Below, piece after piece: positions 35,110-42,750 of a DNA stretch of 55,062 bases. The notes beneath the pieces were generated by a model that was not told where the DNA came from, ran no database searches, and was given only the letters and a program-made list of their open reading frames with translations. This stretch comes from Bacteroidaceae bacterium. GTDB lineage: Bacteria; Bacteroidota; Bacteroidia; Bacteroidales; Bacteroidaceae. Position 1 is the first letter of the stretch. Each line of letters opens with the position of its first letter. The DNA is taken from positions 1 through 55,062 of the forward strand of contig JAFNXM010000008.1 of NCBI GenBank assembly GCA_017383485.1. Reading direction: 5' to 3'. Both the position numbers and the translations under genes were made by a program.

Positions 35110-35400
35110 TTAGATATTGCTATAAAAATCGATTGTTTCACCTTCCTTCACAGTCACGATAGCTTTCTTGAAAGCATTTGTGCGACCCTTGAGAAGGCCA
35201 GCCTTTGTGTAACGGCTCTTATTCTTGCCTGCGTAACGCATAGTGTTTACATCCACTACAGTCACACCATACAAAGCTTCAACTTCAGCCTTAATTTCGA
35301 GCTTGTTTGCTTCTGGGCGAACAATAAAGCCGAACTTGTTTTGCTTTTCTGAGACAGTATTCATCTTCTCAGTAACAATAGGTTTGATAATGTATGCCAT
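35110..35400 (-). CDS. rplW: 50S ribosomal protein uL23
   Basis: 96 residues, MAYIIKPIVTEKMNTVSEKQ, ending KKAIVTVKEGETIDFYSNI. It is the docking site for SRP and trigger factor at the exit tunnel. Eight bases precede rplB. Confidence 0.97.
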   Translation of the reverse strand: MAYIIKPIVTEKMNTVSEKQNKFGFIVRPEANKLEIKAEVEALYGVTVVDVNTMRYAGKNKSRYTKAGLLKGRTNAFKKAIVTVKEGETIDFYSNI

Positions 35401-35414
35401 TTCTGTTCGATGCT

Positions 35415-36044
35415 TTATTTAGTTAAAACTTCATTGATTTGTCCAAGTGCGTTTTCTGTTACGAGCAATACACCTGCGTTCAATACGCCGTATGTATTCA
35501 AGTCAGCTGCGCAAGACACTTTCACTCTTTCCAAGTTACGTGCAGACAATACTACATTCTTGTTTACGCCTGGCATCAAAACCAACACCTTTTGACCTTC
35601 TACCTTGAGATTCTTCATGATCTCAACGAAGTTCTTAGTCTTAGCTTCTGCCATTTCGAAGTCTTCTACAACTACAATAGCATTTTCTTGAGCCTTGTAT
35701 GCAAGTGCACTACGACGAGCCAAAGACTTAACTTTCTTGTTCAACTTGAAAGAGTAGTCACGAGGTTGTGGACCGAATACACGAGCACCACCTACGAGTA
35801 CTGGAGAGTTGATATCACCACGGCGAGCACCACCACCACCTTTTTGACGGCCGAGCTTGCGAGTTGAACCACTCATTTCACTTCTTTCCTTAGCCTTAGC
35901 TGTACCTTGACGTTGAGCTGCGAGGTAACGACGAACATCGAGATAAATCGCGTGGTCGTTTGGTTCAATACCGAAAACTGAATCATTGAGCGCAACTACT
36001 CTGCCAGTATCTTCACCTTTGATGTTTAATACTTTTACTTCCAT
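35415..36044 (-). CDS. rplD: 50S ribosomal protein uL4
   Basis: 209 residues. The extended loop with [20 protein letters not shown] lines the exit tunnel. In E. coli uL4 represses the S10 operon; whether it does so here is unknown. Its start shares one base with the rplC stop (TAATG). Confidence 0.97.
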   Translation of the reverse strand: MEVKVLNIKGEDTGRVVALNDSVFGIEPNDHAIYLDVRRYLAAQRQGTAKAKERSEMSGSTRKLGRQKGGGGARRGDINSPVLVGGARVFGPQPRDYSFKLNKKVKSLARRSALAYKAQENAIVVVEDFEMAEAKTKNFVEIMKNLKVEGQKVLVLMPGVNKNVVLSARNLERVKVSCAADLNTYGVLNAGVLLVTENALGQINEVLTK

Positions 36045-36661
36045 TACTTCTCAACAATTACGATTGAACCTTTGCATCCTGGCACGCTACCCTTAATCAA
36101 GAGCAAGTTGTGTTCAGGAATTACCTTTAACACTCTCAAGTTCTGAGCTGTCACACGCACGTTACCCATTTGGCCGCCCATGCGCAAACCCTTGAACACC
36201 TTAGCGGGGTAAGAACAAGCACCGATAGAACCGGGCTTACGTGAACGGTCATCTTGACCGTGAGTAGTTTGTCCTACACCACCGAAGCCATGACGCTTCA
36301 CAACGCCTTGGAAGCCCTTACCCTTAGAAGTACCAACAACGTCAACAAAGTCAGCGTCGTTAAACAATTCTACGGTCAAAGTGTCACCCAAGTTCAATTC
36401 TTGTTCAAAACCTGTGAACTCGGCCAAGTGACGCTTGGGAGTAACTCCAGCCTTCTTAAAGTGACCCATCAAAGGAGCAGAAGTATTCTTTTCCTTTGCA
36501 TCTTGGAAGCCTACCTGCACTGCAGCGTAGCCATCCTTTTCGACACTTTTAATCTGAGTTACCACGCAAGGACCAACTTCAATCACAGTGCATGGCACAT
36601 TCTTGCCATCAGCACTGAATACGGATGTCATTCCGATTTTCTTTCCTAATAATCCTGGCAT
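36044..36661 (-). CDS. rplC: 50S ribosomal protein uL3; first gene of the rplC-rplQ unit
   Basis: 205 residues, [20 protein letters not shown], with the long loop [20 protein letters not shown] and [15 protein letters not shown] near the peptidyl-transferase centre. It is an assembly initiator. Here it begins its own transcription unit, with a consensus promoter 153 bp upstream and a structured leader, because rpsJ, normally its upstream neighbour, lies 11 kb away behind a terminator. Confidence 0.97.
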   Translation of the reverse strand: MPGLLGKKIGMTSVFSADGKNVPCTVIEVGPCVVTQIKSVEKDGYAAVQVGFQDAKEKNTSAPLMGHFKKAGVTPKRHLAEFTGFEQELNLGDTLTVELFNDADFVDVVGTSKGKGFQGVVKRHGFGGVGQTTHGQDDRSRKPGSIGACSYPAKVFKGLRMGGQMGNVRVTAQNLRVLKVIPEHNLLLIKGSVPGCKGSIVIVEK

Positions 36662-36667
36662 TTCAGT

Positions 36668-36733
36668 TTATTTTAAAATAATTAAGTTAATTTTCTCACT
36701 AATTCCGTAGCCCTCAATCACCGTCATGACCAT
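36668..36733 (-). CDS. Possible 21-residue leader peptide before rplC
   Basis: ATG GTC ATG ACG GTG opens a frame MVMTVIEGYGISEKINLIIL plus one Lys, stopping 6 bp before the rplC start. It lies wholly inside the inferred transcript. No known leader peptide matches, and the frame could be chance. Confidence 0.2.
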   Translation of the reverse strand: MVMTVIEGYGISEKINLIILK

Positions 36734-36813
36734 GGGGCGGAAGGTTATCACTAACCGCGGCAAAAGCCATTAAAAATAAAGCAGTTATCGAAATATTACT
36801 ACTTTTCGGAGTG

Positions 36814-36844
36814 CAAAGATACGCATTTATTCCTAAACAGCAAA
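36814..36844 (-). promoter_or_regulatory. Promoter of the rplC-rplQ superoperon
   Basis: On the minus strand TTTG, 19 bases, TATCTTTG: a perfect match to the Bacteroidota consensus. It gives a leader of about 145 bases. Confidence 0.85.
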
Positions 36845-37115
36845 TATTTGCCACTCTTTTTTTCAAAATATTTTACAATCACTCAGCGACTTCCGTTTCA
36901 AACGATGAGCAAGAAAAGTGAAACGTCGAAAGATAAAAGTTGAGAGAAAAAAAAATTAGACCTGGACTATAAAAACAGAGAAGCACCAAAGAAAATGCAT
37001 GTTTCATAACATAAAAATTCTTTTGTTCATCCCCTTTCATCCCTTGCTTATTGCCCATTCTTCCCTCACACCTGCCCATAACAAACCCTTATACACATAA
37101 TATATAATATACACG

Positions 37116-37149
37116 CGTGCGTGTACGCATATATGTACGCACACGCACG
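37116..37149 (-). terminator. Hairpin after the HicB-like gene
   Basis: CGTGCGTGT pairs with ACACGCACG around a 16-base purine/pyrimidine alternating loop. It is followed by AT-rich DNA rather than a clean T-run. Confidence 0.45.
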
Positions 37150-37178
37150 AGTAGGGTGGAAATTATCCGAGCCCAGTA

Positions 37179-37400
37179 TTAGCAGTTCAACCTACTATAT
37201 ACCAGTTCCACATTATCCCAATCCACCTTTTCGCCATTGGCATCCTCAAACTGATCGCCGATTCCTGCTACGATTTCCAGAAAGTCAGCCACAGCTTCTT
37301 CCTCTGTTGCGCCGTAGCCACAAAGTTCTTCTATTTCGGCAGGATAAACTACGAAGTCTATATCTTCTACTTTTTCAATAATCACTTCAATCTGTTTCAT
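37179..37400 (-). CDS. HicB-like protein without a HicA partner
   Basis: 73 residues, MKQIEVIIEKVEDIDFVVYP, then AEIEELCGYGATEEEAVADF. The beta strand, a C-G-x-G-x-T-x-E-E-A helix start and the following helix follow the partial RNase-H-like fold of HicB antitoxins. No DNA-binding domain is attached and no HicA toxin gene is adjacent, so an orphan HicB-like protein is the best description. A TACTTTTG -7 element lies 80 bp upstream. Confidence 0.6.
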   Translation of the reverse strand: MKQIEVIIEKVEDIDFVVYPAEIEELCGYGATEEEAVADFLEIVAGIGDQFEDANGEKVDWDNVELVYSRLNC

Positions 37401-37477
37401 ACCTAAATATTTTAAGGGTTAATATTTATTTCTACCTCCCACAGACACAACTACGGCTTACGTGAGGTTAGCAACTT

Positions 37478-37485
37478 CAAAAGTA
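37478..37485 (-). promoter_or_regulatory. -7 element for the HicB-like gene
   Basis: TACTTTTG on the minus strand; no consensus -33 element. Confidence 0.35.
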
Positions 37486-37589
37486 AGTAAAATCTTTCGA
37501 TTCTTTGTCGCCAACTCTATTAATTTTTGATTTACCGAGCAAAAAATGCGCTAATCTATTAAACAACACATCTAGGAAAAACAGGAAAC

Positions 37590-37626
37590 AACAAAGGAAC
37601 ACTTCCAATAGAAGCATTCCTTCGTT
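37590..37626 (-). terminator. Terminator of the CsgG/DUF799 operon
   Basis: AACAAAGGAA pairs with TTCCTTCGTT and an inner CTTC/GAAG stem continues it; the minus strand then reads GTTTCCTGTTTTTCC. Confidence 0.65.
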
Positions 37627-37646
37627 ATTCAATTCCGTCAAAACAA

Positions 37647-38318
37647 TTACTTCACCATTGCCCTGAATATTTTTTTACCTGCAGGATTTGCTGAATCTAC
37701 CCCATGGCTAGGCGAATATTTACCTGCAGGCAAGTCTGTAAGCACATACGCATTACATCTTCTACCAGCGATCACTTTATCTGTAACAGCCGTATTAACT
37801 GCTGTAGCTACAAGGCTCACGAGTGCTCCCAAACCACTACTTCCTGCATTAATACTAGTGTCTAGTCTAATATCCCCTTCTCTATTATAAAGGATTTCTC
37901 CTGTTTTTGTAGAACGAAGTACATATTCTATATTAACATCCAAATAACCAAGTGCGGTTTTACGCTTCCAGTCCTTGATTATGGTAAACATGACAGCATC
38001 TGCTCCAAGCACCTTCCCAAAAGTGCTTACATCACCTTCCAAGAACATTTCTGCATCATATGCACTTTCCTGTTGAAACATCTCCATGGTCAAATAAGGA
38101 GAGAACACATAATATCCCTTTTCACACAAAGGTTGATATAAGGTGGTATAGAAATAGTCTTTTGCCTCAGCATGAGTAGTCTGATTTATTGGAGGCATAA
38201 TCGCTATAGTCAAAGGTTTTTCCTCATACATTTTTGCATATTGGTCTCCCATTAACACAGGAGTCGTACATGATGCAAATGCCATAGCGGCTATTAAGAA
38301 CATAAATATTTTTCTCAT
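37647..38318 (-). CDS. DUF799 (GNA1162-like) lipoprotein
   Basis: 223 residues with lipobox FASC (Cys17). The body contains LTIAIMPPINQTTHAEAKDY, GYYVFSPYLTMEMF and LGADAVMFTIIKDW, the pattern of the GNA1162/DUF799 family, whose Neisseria member is an outer-membrane lipoprotein with a fold like the TolB N-terminal domain. It is the last gene of a five-gene unit and overlaps the DUF4810 gene by four bases. CsgG, DUF4810 and DUF799 genes occur together in several Gram-negative groups, which supports a common envelope complex of unknown cargo. Confidence 0.82.
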   Translation of the reverse strand: MRKIFMFLIAAMAFASCTTPVLMGDQYAKMYEEKPLTIAIMPPINQTTHAEAKDYFYTTLYQPLCEKGYYVFSPYLTMEMFQQESAYDAEMFLEGDVSTFGKVLGADAVMFTIIKDWKRKTALGYLDVNIEYVLRSTKTGEILYNREGDIRLDTSINAGSSGLGALVSLVATAVNTAVTDKVIAGRRCNAYVLTDLPAGKYSPSHGVDSANPAGKKIFRAMVK

Positions 38319-38659
38319 TTTTCCAATTGTTTAATAATTCGTGAAATGTACTTTTCTGACTCGGGATAAAGTTTTATTTCGTCTTTCATCAATTTTAGCC
38401 CTTCTTCCTTCTTACCTGCAAAATATAACATATATCCATATTCGGCACAGAATCCTGGAGGAACAACACCGCGAGTACCAACCTGTCCCTTTGATAATTT
38501 CTCGTATTCCTTAAACATATTATCTTTCAATTCATCCGTCTGCTTCTTACTGTATTGATAAGTAGCGTCCTCATAATCATACCAAGAATAGAGCGAAGAT
38601 GAAGTTGTACAAGATGAAAGTGCAAAAACAGCAAGTGCACCAATAAATAACTTTCTCAT
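38315..38659 (-). CDS. DUF4810 lipoprotein
   Basis: 114 residues, lipobox LSSC (Cys17), followed by SLYSWYDYEDATYQYSKKQT, VPPGFCAEYGYMLYFAGKKE and a helical tail. This fits DUF4810, a TPR-like small lipoprotein. It stands between the 109-aa lipoprotein and DUF799 with almost no spacing. Confidence 0.82.
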   Translation of the reverse strand: MRKLFIGALAVFALSSCTTSSSLYSWYDYEDATYQYSKKQTDELKDNMFKEYEKLSKGQVGTRGVVPPGFCAEYGYMLYFAGKKEEGLKLMKDEIKLYPESEKYISRIIKQLEK

Positions 38660-38661
38660 AT

Positions 38662-38991
38662 TTACAATATAATTTGTTTAACCTCTTGAGTTGACAAGAG
38701 CAATTTCTTTTGATAAACCACCTTACCACCACTTACTACTTTTATATGCCTAGCACCAGTAGCAACACCATATTGAGTACCCTTAGCATGTGACTTCTTT
38801 TGCTTCACAACCTTTGCCGAGAATGATGGTACGCCATCTATCTGCACTTGCACTTCTTGGTTTGCATACTGACCTGAACTTACAAAAAGTAGATATGCAA
38901 TATCTTCCTTACCTCCTTGTTGAGCTACAGGATAATTCGCACAACCTAAAAGCAAGAATGGGAGAGTCAATAAAACTAAAAACCTTTTCAT
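38662..38991 (-). CDS. Small lipoprotein of unknown family, 109 aa
   Basis: Lipobox LLGC (Cys17). The mature part is beta-rich (IAYLLFVSSGQYANQEVQVQ, GARHIKVVSGGKVVYQKKLL), suggesting a small sandwich. It overlaps the CsgG gene by four bases and is two bases from DUF4810, so its synthesis is tied to theirs. I do not recognise the family; it is an addition to the usual CsgG-DUF4810-DUF799 trio. Confidence 0.7.
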   Translation of the reverse strand: MKRFLVLLTLPFLLLGCANYPVAQQGGKEDIAYLLFVSSGQYANQEVQVQIDGVPSFSAKVVKQKKSHAKGTQYGVATGARHIKVVSGGKVVYQKKLLLSTQEVKQIIL

Positions 38992-39914
38992 TTTATTTCT
39001 TCAATTACATACTGGTTCATATTTGTAGCATTTATCTCGTCTGTTCCTGACACTTCAACAAAAGCATATTCAGTCTCAGGTGTATCTCCTCCAGTCATGA
39101 TAACTTTTGCCTTACCGACTTCTTTTCCTGGTAAGGTTATCATTATACCAGTTTGCGGATTTTTAACTTTCTTTCCTTTTGTCTTAATAGCAAACGTCAT
39201 GCCTTCCTTAATGCCTTGACTGTTTCCACCAGCTATAAGGATGGCGTCAGAATCGTAAGAGAGGAAATAGGTCTTCCATGAGCTATTGGTACATTTATTG
39301 ATGATATTCTCTACGAGTTGACCTATCGCTTCTGAGATTGCCTTATCACTCAGAGTTGCATCAAAACTTGCCTGACCACCAACACCAAGAGTTGTCTTTG
39401 TAGTCAATTCTGCAGAGCCTTTTGCCTCATCAGAGTAAATAATCAATCCTGTAGAAACATCCACCAATCTTATAGAAACCGCAGCTTCTACTACTTGCGT
39501 TTTCTGCGAAGAGAACACACCATTCTTTCCTACATTTTTTCGTCCATATTCAGTGATTGAGCCAATAATCATATAGTCTGCGCCAATAGTAGCAGCACCA
39601 GACTCTCCCTTTTGACATTCCTCAAGCAAAGAAGACAAATCGCTTCTTTCCAACAACAAGAATTTACCAGAAGCTGCAAGTTTTGAAGACAAGATATCCA
39701 AAGCCTGCTTACCCATTGGATCATTTTCTTTATCATAGAAAATGCCCTTTGCATATTGGGTCTCATTAGAAAATCTACCAATTGCAACTTTTCTTTTGAG
39801 AGACATACCCTGCTCTTGCTCGCTAACAGGATTTTCTATTATCTCAGTATCACGCTGTGCAAAGGCTGCCACTGAAAAAATCATTGACAGAGTAAATAAT
39901 ATTAACTTTTTCAT
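38988..39914 (-). CDS. CsgG family outer-membrane secretion protein
   Basis: 308 residues. The signal peptide MKKLILFTLSMIFSVAAFAQ has no lipobox Cys, unlike E. coli CsgG. The CsgG core is clear: RKVAIGRFSNETQYAKGIFY, LLERSDLSSLLEECQ, GADYMIIGSITEYG and VSIRLVDVSTGLIIYSDEAK. E. coli CsgG forms the nonameric pore for curli. Here no curlin (CsgA) or CsgEF gene is adjacent; the partners are lipoproteins and a beta-barrel. The C-terminal ~90 residues form an extra beta domain (GIKEGMTFAIKTKGKK). A role in outer-membrane transport or envelope maintenance is inferred. Confidence 0.85.
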   Translation of the reverse strand: MKKLILFTLSMIFSVAAFAQRDTEIIENPVSEQEQGMSLKRKVAIGRFSNETQYAKGIFYDKENDPMGKQALDILSSKLAASGKFLLLERSDLSSLLEECQKGESGAATIGADYMIIGSITEYGRKNVGKNGVFSSQKTQVVEAAVSIRLVDVSTGLIIYSDEAKGSAELTTKTTLGVGGQASFDATLSDKAISEAIGQLVENIINKCTNSSWKTYFLSYDSDAILIAGGNSQGIKEGMTFAIKTKGKKVKNPQTGIMITLPGKEVGKAKVIMTGGDTPETEYAFVEVSGTDEINATNMNQYVIEEIK

Positions 39915-39938
39915 ACACTATATTTTTACTATTTTCAA

Positions 39939-40466
39939 CTAGAAATCTATACCCACAGAAATATTCAAGCTATGTATATATGCTCTATTTGTAGTATAAC
40001 TGTAAGAATAATATTTATACCCTTGCGCTGTATAACCGAGTCCAACATTGAGTCCTAAGTTCTTTGCCAAGCCAATACGAGCACCAATACTAGGCGAAAG
40101 ATACAAACCACTTATATCAACAGCTGTATACCCCACTTTCAAGTCAAAGAAGGGCGACACACTACCTTGGCCAATATTTGCTCTAAAATTTGCAAACACA
40201 GGAATAGCCAGTGCACTATCAAAATAATCTAGTTTATAGAAATCTAGGCCTACACCAGCACCCACAAATATATTTTTATTCAATTGATATCCATGAGAAG
40301 TTGTAAATCCAAAACCCAATGAATTGAGTTTTTTATACACGCCATCATTACCGGGTTTTAACGTCAAATCCACAAACCCCTTATAACGACCGCCTTGAAT
40401 TTGTTGCGCACTTACATAAGAAAAGGTCGAAACCAAAAGTACTAAAATAACAAGTATTCTTTTCAT
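39939..40466 (-). CDS. Outer-membrane beta-barrel protein, 175 aa
   Basis: Start chosen at MKRILVILVLLVSTFSYVSA, a signal peptide; an upstream in-frame ATG would add 28 unlike residues. The mature part alternates amphipathic strands (GYKGFVDLTLKPG, NIFVGAGVGLDFYKLDY, RIGLAKNLGLNVGLGYT) and ends in Phe (SVGIDF), the outer-membrane barrel signature. It heads the CsgG operon, 24 bp before csgG. It could be a porin-like partner or an accessory of the CsgG module; cargo unknown. Confidence 0.75.
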   Translation of the reverse strand: MKRILVILVLLVSTFSYVSAQQIQGGRYKGFVDLTLKPGNDGVYKKLNSLGFGFTTSHGYQLNKNIFVGAGVGLDFYKLDYFDSALAIPVFANFRANIGQGSVSPFFDLKVGYTAVDISGLYLSPSIGARIGLAKNLGLNVGLGYTAQGYKYYSYSYTTNRAYIHSLNISVGIDF

Positions 40467-40538
40467 AATATTGACATATAAGATTAACCCTACTCTATTT
40501 CGGTTTTTCAGGATACACCGGAAGCTCCTAAACTCGGT

Positions 40539-40691
40539 AAGTACGCACACAAAAAAGCGTGGAGCTTTGTCGTACTTATCCTCAAGGTGTTTGGCGTAAC
40601 CTACCGATAGAACAACTCAAAGCCCACGCAATGCGCGAGCATCTCGTCATATTCCTATCGGTATCTTTTAGTCACCAAACTTCAGAGGATA
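40539..40691. ncRNA. Strongly structured region, candidate non-coding RNA or 5' leader
   Basis: Hairpin 1: AAGTACG (40539) pairs with CGTACTT (40571), with ACAAA/TTTGT continuing inside. Hairpin 2: TATCCTC (40577) pairs with GAGGATA (40685), AAG plus TTTGG with CCAAACTT, then TACCGATAG (40602) with CTATCGGTA (40655), an interrupted stem of about 24 pairs with an asymmetric bulge, enclosing a CGAG/CTCG tip. It lies in the inferred 5' leader of the CsgG operon (minus strand) but could be transcribed separately on either strand. The layout recalls 6S-like RNAs, but I cannot identify it. Confidence 0.4.
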
Positions 40692-40786
40692 GAATAAAAC
40701 GTAAACGCTTTTCCAATATGTCTAAAATGTGCGTATCAATATACGCTAATGTTTCATAGGCTCATTATTTTGTGAATTTACTTTCG

Positions 40787-40794
40787 CAAAAGTA
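40787..40794 (-). promoter_or_regulatory. -7 element for the CsgG operon or structured RNA
   Basis: TACTTTTG on the minus strand; a TTG lies 16 rather than 19-20 bases upstream. A start here would place the structured region inside a ~310-base leader. Confidence 0.35.
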
Positions 40795-40913
40795 AAAAAT
40801 ATTTAATTGTCAAGAAAGGTTTCGCATCACTTTTTTCACCAGAACTAAATAATTGGCGACATCCCTGTTTTCATAACTCCATAAAGCCTTCCAACACCCC
40901 CACTCCACCCCAA

Positions 40914-41003
40914 AAGAAAAAAGTCAAGGCCTCGTAAAAATTTCGCGACGGCTCGTTAAAAAAAGGTCTAATGTTTTTTAAAAAAGGTCTTGACTTTTTT
41001 TGA
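40914..41003 (+). repeat. Dispersed intergenic repeat, copy D
   Basis: The most symmetric copy: AAAAAAGTCAAGGCCT at the left and AGGTCTTGACTTTTTTT at the right are near-perfect inverted ends, flanking AATTTCGCGACGGCTCGTT, AAAAAAAGGTCTAATG and a T6A6 tract. Confidence 0.78.
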
Positions 41004-41091
41004 GGGGCAAATTAAGGGAGGAAGGGAGCAAAGGGATGTAACATTTTTTTCGCTTTTTTATGGTTCATAAGGGAAAGAAAGGGCGAAAAAA

Positions 41092-41123
41092 TTTGGTGGG
41101 CTGACGGATACCCACTACCTTTG
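41092..41123 (+). promoter_or_regulatory. Superoxide reductase promoter with inverted repeat in the spacer
   Basis: TTTG, 20 bases, TACCTTTG. The spacer is bounded by GTGGG and CCCAC, an inverted repeat placed where a repressor could block polymerase. Confidence 0.7.
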
Positions 41124-41202
41124 CCCACAGATGGTCGGAGCACGAACGCAATGGGCGGGGTGGCATACGGCCCGAATATTGAACAATAAAAAACTGAGTA
41201 TT

Positions 41203-41577
41203 ATGGCAACGAAATTTTATAAATGCGCACATTGCGGCAATGTGGTTCACAAGGTAGTAGACAAGGGTGTACCCGTATTTTGCTGTGGACAGAAAATGGA
41301 AGAATTGGAACCCAACACCGTAGATGCGAGCGGCGAAAAGCATGTACCCGTGGTGACACGTGTGGACGACTGCCGATTGAAGGTGGAAGTGGGTAGCGTG
41401 GCTCACCCTATGCTGCCGGAACACCACATCGCTTTCGTGTATGTAGAATGCGAACAGGGCGGTATCCGCGTGGATTTGACCGACAAACCCAAAGCAGAGG
41501 TGTGCGTATGTGGCAACAAGCCGGTGGCTGTGTATGAATACTGCAACCTGCACGGATTGTGGAAGACTGAACTATAA
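41203..41577 (+). CDS. dfx: Superoxide reductase (desulfoferrodoxin, two-iron type)
   Basis: 124 residues from MATKFYKCAHCGNVVHKVVD; the upstream in-frame ATG would add 24 unlike residues across the promoter region. Centre I is a desulforedoxin Cys4 iron site (C8, C11, C27, C28). Centre II has the His4-Cys set H47, H68, H74, C114 and H117, with the KHVP and HPMLPEHH motifs and CNLHGLW. The enzyme reduces superoxide to peroxide without making oxygen, a defence suited to an anaerobe. Neighbours are unrelated; it is a single-gene unit with its own promoter and hairpin. Confidence 0.93.
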   Translation: MATKFYKCAHCGNVVHKVVDKGVPVFCCGQKMEELEPNTVDASGEKHVPVVTRVDDCRLKVEVGSVAHPMLPEHHIAFVYVECEQGGIRVDLTDKPKAEVCVCGNKPVAVYEYCNLHGLWKTEL

Positions 41578-41617
41578 CGACACTACGACATAGGACACGA
41601 CGTCCGCATACAAAAAA

Positions 41618-41656
41618 ATACGACCTGGGGCTCTCGAGATGAACCTCAGGTCGTAT
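41618..41656 (+). terminator. Hairpin after the superoxide reductase gene
   Basis: ATACGACCTGGGG pairs with CCTCAGGTCGTAT (13 positions, one G-T) around a 13-base loop; the following GCTTTATTG is only moderately T-rich. Confidence 0.6.
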
Positions 41657-41730
41657 GCTTTATTGTAAATTTACTACAATATCTATGTAGTCACAGATCT
41701 TTCTTTATATCGCGCTTGACACCATATACA

Positions 41731-42738
41731 TCAGCGCACATACACTTTCCTACCATTGATGATATAAAGGCCTTTCTTCAATTTGCCAAGTCCAGCGGGG
41801 GATTGTGGTACGGCGCGACCACTCAGGTCGTAGATGCGCAGGGATTTTTCCTGTTGTACACCTACACCCGTGAGGGCGGTGATGTGCGAAGCGCCATAGA
41901 CGTAGACATCGTGAGCTGGCATGGTCGCGGGCACGTCTTGCCAGCCTTCGAAGGTCATGTGCTCACCCAAATCTACAGCAGGGGGAACGATCTTTTCACC
42001 ATATTTCACCTGCTGCGTAGCATAGTGCGCGCCGTCCAGGTAGTAGTAGACGCTATAAGTATTGACTTCGTAAGCAGCCGATACGACCAAATCGTGAGCA
42101 GGCATCACCTTGGGCAGGTCTTCCCACTCGACAAAGGTGTGACCTTCCTTGTCGGGCGCAGTGGGTGGGATGATTTCGGCACCAACCTCGAGGGTGTCGG
42201 TAGCAAACGTTTTGCCGTCGACCATATAGGTGATGCTGTGCGTCGGAGTGACTGCCGACTGCACTTCAAACGAGACCTTGGCATTGCTCAAAGTCATCTC
42301 CTTGCCCGAACGCAGGGAGAAGCGTATTTTGGACAGGACCACCTCATATTTTGCCGGCGCCAAAGTGGTCGTAGCACGGAGCTGGAGCGTAAAAATGGTG
42401 CTGGCGCCCTTGCCGGGTATGGCTGCATTGGCATCTGAATAGGCAATGACTCTGTATATCCCACCGCTCAACGAACTGCCTAAGAGGGTGTGTCCCATCA
42501 GGCGAGACCCAGGTGTGAGACTGCCCTCTACCACCTCGACGCCAACAGGCAGTGTGACGTCCATCTGAAAGGCGGTAAAATTGGTCTCGGTGGCGTCGAG
42601 CTGGACATCAAGCGCCCAGGACTTTCCTTCCTCCAAGGTTTCTATATAGCCCTTGACTGAATTTTGCGAGAGGGCGTGCTCTGTCCCCAACATAAGGAGG
42701 AGGAGAGAAATGACGATATAGATGATGCTGTTTTTCAT
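41731..42738 (-). CDS. T9SS surface protein with cohesin-like domain and two InlB-type repeats
   Basis: 335 residues, signal peptide to about residue 24 (HALSQ). Residues 28-160 have the cohesin-like pattern (FTAFQMDVTLPVGVEVVEGS, GASTIFTLQLRATT, SFEV). Two Listeria-Bacteroides repeats follow (about 170-225 and 228-285), each with Y-x-V/L-DG, A-T-x-x-V/L-x-x-G-x-x-I, F-x-x-W and MPAHD. The end LRIYDLSGRAVPQSP with GLYIINGRKVYVR is a T9SS signal. Only 12 bp separate it from the dockerin/CotH gene upstream, so both are in one operon and may bind each other on the surface; that binding is inference. Confidence 0.75.
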   Translation of the reverse strand: MKNSIIYIVISLLLLMLGTEHALSQNSVKGYIETLEEGKSWALDVQLDATETNFTAFQMDVTLPVGVEVVEGSLTPGSRLMGHTLLGSSLSGGIYRVIAYSDANAAIPGKGASTIFTLQLRATTTLAPAKYEVVLSKIRFSLRSGKEMTLSNAKVSFEVQSAVTPTHSITYMVDGKTFATDTLEVGAEIIPPTAPDKEGHTFVEWEDLPKVMPAHDLVVSAAYEVNTYSVYYYLDGAHYATQQVKYGEKIVPPAVDLGEHMTFEGWQDVPATMPAHDVYVYGASHITALTGVGVQQEKSLRIYDLSGRAVPQSPAGLGKLKKGLYIINGRKVYVR

Positions 42739-42750
42739 ACCTCAGAGATT

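Larger units (their letters stand above)
36662..37178. other. rplC leader, promoter and gene-free upstream region
   Basis: Contains the rplC leader with a perfect GGTTA/TAACC hairpin (36743-36756), a 21-codon frame ending just before rplC, the promoter, a weak inverted repeat at about 36889-36930 (GTTTCA against TGAAAC), and the hairpin after the HicB-like gene. No other gene is seen. Confidence 0.55.
40467..41202. other. Divergent region: structured RNA candidate, promoter elements and dispersed repeat copy D
   Basis: Holds a strongly structured block at 40539-40691, a GCGTAT/ATACGC hairpin at about 40730-40746, a minus-strand -7 element at 40787-40794, dispersed repeat copy D, and the superoxide reductase promoter. 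No protein gene is credible. Confidence 0.55.

Noticed and set aside
37179-37400. HicAB toxin-antitoxin pair
   Set aside because: Only a HicB-like frame exists; no HicA-type double-stranded-RNA-binding toxin gene is found on either side.
40559-40759. Plus-strand frame of 66 codons within the structured block
   Set aside because: No family resemblance, no ribosome binding site, and it lies wholly inside strongly base-paired DNA better explained as RNA structure.
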